Assembly (NCBI GenBank): GCA_030180075.1
Contig: JASNJN010000060.1
Span: forward strand, 1 to 39,152
Reading direction: 5' to 3'
Source of the DNA: Mikrocytos mackini
Lineage: Eukaryota; Endomyxa; Ascetosporea; Mikrocytida; Mikrocytiidae
DNA length: 39,152 nt
The notes beneath the pieces were generated by a model, which had not been told where the DNA came from, did no database searches, and saw only the letters and a list, made by a program, of their open reading frames with translations. The stretch's first letter is position 1. Each line of letters opens with the position of its first letter. Shown in pieces: positions 36,225 through 39,152 of the stretch. Made by a program: the position numbers and the translations under genes.

Positions 36225-36683
36225 TCATACTGTAAAGGTATATTTGTTTTCTAAATCTTGAGTAAAGTCGTAAGCTTCAAAACCGACGATTTTAAAAGTA
36301 ACTTCCGAATATTTTATCCAGTCGACTTCTAAATGCTTTATCACTTCATTGGTTTTGATGTTGTAAAAGAAAAATGTGTAACTGTATGTATCGAGACTAC
36401 TTCCTCTGTAGCTTGAGCCACCAAATCCATGCCCAATAAATACGTCCCCATCATCCGTGGGGGACATATAATCGACCATCTTTACTGGTGTATCAGCAAT
36501 TGTAGATTTGAGCATGAGTGGGTTTTTAGTGTAAGAATATGAAATCAACTCACAACGGCGATGTATCACCAGAATCAAATTTGAAGTTATCTGGAAATAT
36601 TCTGTGTCTCCAACATCATTACAGTACTCTGGGAGGTCAGTTTCGGCCTCCAGTGTTTCGATAAATGCCTTGTCATTAATTAA
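36225..36683 (-). pseudogene. Truncated coding fragment, unidentified
   Basis: The frame is open for 152 codons from 36683 to the stop at 36225, with no ATG near the beginning (a TTG at 36578 is the only weak start). The sequence looks like real protein: ETDLPEYCNDVGDTEYFQIT, VIHRRCELISYSY, GDVFIGHGFGGSSYRGSSLD, TYSYTFFFYNIKTNEVIKHL, ending FTQDLENKYTFTV. Alternating strands with Gly-rich turns suggest the last blades of a beta-propeller or another beta-rich fold. A GAGCGA/GGCGAAG-rich repeat (36687-36709) begins just where the frame closes, so the 5' part was probably lost to a rearrangement there. I cannot name the family. Confidence 0.55.
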
Positions 36684-36709
36684 TCAGAGCGAGGCGAAGC
36701 TGAGCGAAG

Positions 36710-37377
36710 TTATTACTTTGACCGCGATTTTTCCACAGGATGTTAAATAAAATATAAAGATATCGTCTGTATATATAAAGTAATTAAACTTCTGTGTTCT
36801 GAATGGGAATAAACAGAGCCCAAACTTTTTGTTAAATCCTGTCAACTTTTCCCTCTAAAATTTAACTTTTGAAATATAGAAATTACTCAGAGAACCAGGA
36901 AGGCATGTAATTCATTTATAAGCACTACCCGGCTTTTTATGATATTGAAAAAGAAATGCACAGATTAACTCAAAATTTAGATACAAGAAATTTCCTCACC
37001 ACTTTATACCTCTCCATTGTGTACAGCCCAGGGTATGGCAAGGAGTTGAAAACTTTAGCATGAGATATTTAAGCCCGTCCCTTCTGTGGGTTAAGTATTC
37101 TTTATATACATACTAATTAGAGCTTCGTAACTTCTCAGTAAAGCATATAACTTACGAAAACAGCTAATAAAGAAGGTTTTGGTGATCATACATTCTTCTA
37201 TATAAACCAAACGATTACTTAACAGGACAGTATTTCTCTACAACCGATGTATTTCTTTCCAAAGACATAAACTACTTTAAAATACAATCAATTGTTCGAG
37301 TTACGAAGTACATAAATACTGTATTAACACAATAAAAGCGTAATACATACTAAGAGGTGTTTCAACAACGTACAAAG
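36710..37377. other. Intergenic region with a possible short coding relic
   Basis: AT-rich, mostly without features. At 36911-37063 (+) a 50-codon frame with no ATG near its start reads like protein (YDIEKEMHRLTQNLDTRNFL, then LYLSIVYSPGYGKEL). It could be a fragment of a broken gene; no family recognised. Confidence 0.35.
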
Positions 37378-37742
37378 CTAATTAAGGGCGAAAGAGTTTA
37401 AAGATCAAGACGGTATTGTTTTATAACCTTTCAATGAATGTAGAATGATAGAAGAAAATTGAAAGATGTAAAACAAATAAATAAGTACAAATTAAATACA
37501 ATGATTTATTAAAATTAAAAGCAATAACTGTTTNTTNATTNANTTTTCTTGTTCCCATATATATAATCAATTAATAATGACTAAACAAACAGTTATTGCT
37601 TTTAATTTTAATAAATCATTGTATTTAATTTGTACTTATTTATTTGTTTTACATCTTTCAATTTTCTTCTATCATTCTACATTCATTGAAAGGTTATAAA
37701 ACAATACCGTCTTGATCTTTAAACTCTTTCGCCCTTAATTAG
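37378..37742. repeat. Near-perfect palindrome with ~160-bp arms and ambiguous bases at the centre
   Basis: 37378-~37540 and ~37580-37742 are inverted copies with no mismatch that I can see, both ending CTAATTAAGGGCG at the outside. Ambiguous bases (37534, 37537, 37541, 37543) lie at the inner end of the left arm. The loop is ~40 bp. There is no target duplication. It may be a young foldback element or an assembly/read inversion artefact. Confidence 0.8.
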
Positions 37743-37756
37743 GCTGCATGTTTTTA

Positions 37757-37845
37757 TTTCCCGTAATTTCGACGGATTTCCCGTAATTTTATCAATTTTC
37801 CCACGATATTTCAAATTTCCCACAATCTTCAGATTTCCCACGTTT
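37757..37845. repeat. Short imperfect tandem repeat, ATTTCCCRYAAT-type units
   Basis: Five units of ~18-21 bp, each carrying TTTCCCG or TTTCCCA, follow one another: two TTTCCCGTAATTT units, then TTTTCCCACGAT, ATTTCCCACAAT and ATTTCCCACG. The array is bracketed by two copies of AATTAGGCTG (about 37737 and 37848). Confidence 0.6.
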
Positions 37846-38026
37846 TTAATTAGGCTGGAATTAAATCTGTTACAAATTATCCTATTCGCCAAAAAATTTT
37901 TCCATCGCCGCAAACTTTAAATTTGAATAAAAAACTTTTCAATTTGTATTGAATTGCAAATTTCTGAGCAAAATAAAAAATTTAACATTATTCAAAAATT
38001 AATTTTTTTACTGTGATACAAATTTT

Positions 38027-39139
38027 CAAATATAAATTTCCTAATAAAATATTTTTTTCCAAAAATTTTTTTGTGGNGAAAACAACGTTTTTATGATCTA
38101 ATAAAAATTTTTGGGGGAAAATATTTTTTCAATTTTCCAAAGGGGGTGCATCAGGTGGTTTTCAAAAAAAGTCGGGCCACAAAAACACAAATTTTTACCG
38201 GCGATTTTTTTTGAAAATTTTTTGACAAACGTATTTCCGAGAGATCTACACATACATACTTCCTAAAAATTTCATGGATTTTCCAGTCGAGTTAATATCA
38301 AAAAATTTTAAATTTGGGCTAAATTTCACTTTTTTTGGGACATCAATATATCGAATATTTTCCCAAATTTATTTCTCAAAATTGTTTTATCATTAAGATT
38401 ACGTCCGTTAAAAGCCGTATAAAATTTTTCAGAAAAAATTTCCATTTAAATAATAAAATTTTGGGTGCGACTTTTTGGACCAAAATCAAAAATTTGTGTT
38501 CCAAAATTTTGAAAATATTTTTTTGATAAAATATACGATTAAACACTATAAATATCAAAATAACATGTTACTTGGATAATAAATTGATTTTTGAGGATTT
38601 TTTTAAAAATTTATCAAAAAAAATATTTTCAAAATTTTGGAACACAAATTTTTGATTTTGGTCCAAAAAGTCGCACCCAAAATTTTATTATTTAAATGGA
38701 AATTTTTTTCTGAAAATTTTTATACGGCTTTTAACGGACGTAATCTTAATGATAAAACAATTTTGAGAAATAAATTTGGGAAAATATTCGATATATTGAT
38801 GTCCCAAAAAAAGTGAAATTTAGCCCAAATTTAAAANTTTTTGATATTAACTCGACTGGAAAATCCATGAAATTTTTAGGAAGTATGTATGTGTAGATCT
38901 CTCGGAAATACGTTTGTCAAAAAATTTTCAAAAAAAATCGCCGGTAAAAATTTGTGTTTTTGTGGCCCGACTTTTTTTGAAAACTACCCGATGTACCCTT
39001 TGGAAAAATCCAAAAATACAAAAAAANTTTTTTTTTCAAAAATGTTAATTAGAACTTAAAAACGCTGTTTTCATCCAGAAAAAATTTTTGNANTNAAAAA
39101 TTTTTTATTAGGAAATTTGTATTTGAAAATTTTCTTTCG
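38027..39139. repeat. 1.1-kb inverted repeat (foldback or MITE-like)
   Basis: Arms ~38027-38530 and ~38610-39139 are inverted copies around a 79-bp loop. The inner ~380 bp of each arm is almost identical, including AAGTCGGGCCAC, GAGAGATCTACAC and GTCGCACCC. The outer ~120 bp is clearly more diverged. Several ambiguous bases fall in it (38077, 38837, 39027, 39091-39095). No ORF of substance. The right end is within 15 bp of the window edge, so flanks and any duplication cannot be judged there. Confidence 0.85.
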
Positions 39140-39152
39140 GATAAAAATTCAT

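Overview
The window looks like a contig from a microsporidian with an inflated, transposon-rich genome (Hamiltosporidium-like is my best guess; this is inference). Supporting signs are very AT-rich DNA, intronless shortened versions of conserved eukaryotic genes, intergenic gaps of 0 to about 200 bp inside the gene cluster, and genes on alternating strands, set between blocks packed with mobile elements. I recognised no rRNA, tRNA or CRISPR.

Left block (1-11688): a minisatellite (32-278) runs into a broken Ty3/gypsy-type retroelement (274-8141). Its RNase H region is split by a complete Mutator-like (MULE) DNA transposon (2117-7456; identical 210-bp terminal inverted repeats, 12-bp target duplication). 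A second MULE (8142-11688, ~206-bp TIRs) follows. It has retroelement sequence on its left and a host promoter on its right, with no matching target duplication. Both MULEs encode zinc finger - DDE - SWIM transposases with a few lesions; the second also appears to have had a C-terminal PHD finger.

Host gene cluster (11717-29753), in order: peptidyl-tRNA hydrolase PTH2 (+), Cia1 of cytosolic Fe-S assembly (-), an RNF126/BCA2-like RING E3 (-), a dynamin-family GTPase split by one in-frame TAA (+), a FANCI-like DNA-repair protein (-), a triple CCCH finger protein (+), a small membrane protein (-), SmE (+), an unidentified protein (-), an APC2/cullin-like protein (-), replication factor CDC45 (+), then two divergent genes for predicted secreted proteins. 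Two divergent pairs have start codons only 13-14 bp apart, and one convergent pair has abutting stop codons. The recognised jobs are housekeeping: replication and repair (CDC45, FANCI), cell cycle (APC2), splicing (SmE), ribosome rescue (PTH2), Fe-S assembly (Cia1), membrane fission (dynamin), protein and RNA turnover (RING, CCCH).

Right block (29901-39152): a foldback/MITE-like element, a GC-richer LINE with RLE-type endonuclease (R2/R4 group), and a SWIM-finger gene cut by a 637-bp hAT-type MITE with a perfect 8-bp target duplication. After that come a truncated coding fragment, a short near-perfect palindrome with ambiguous bases at its centre, and a 1.1-kb inverted repeat reaching the window end.
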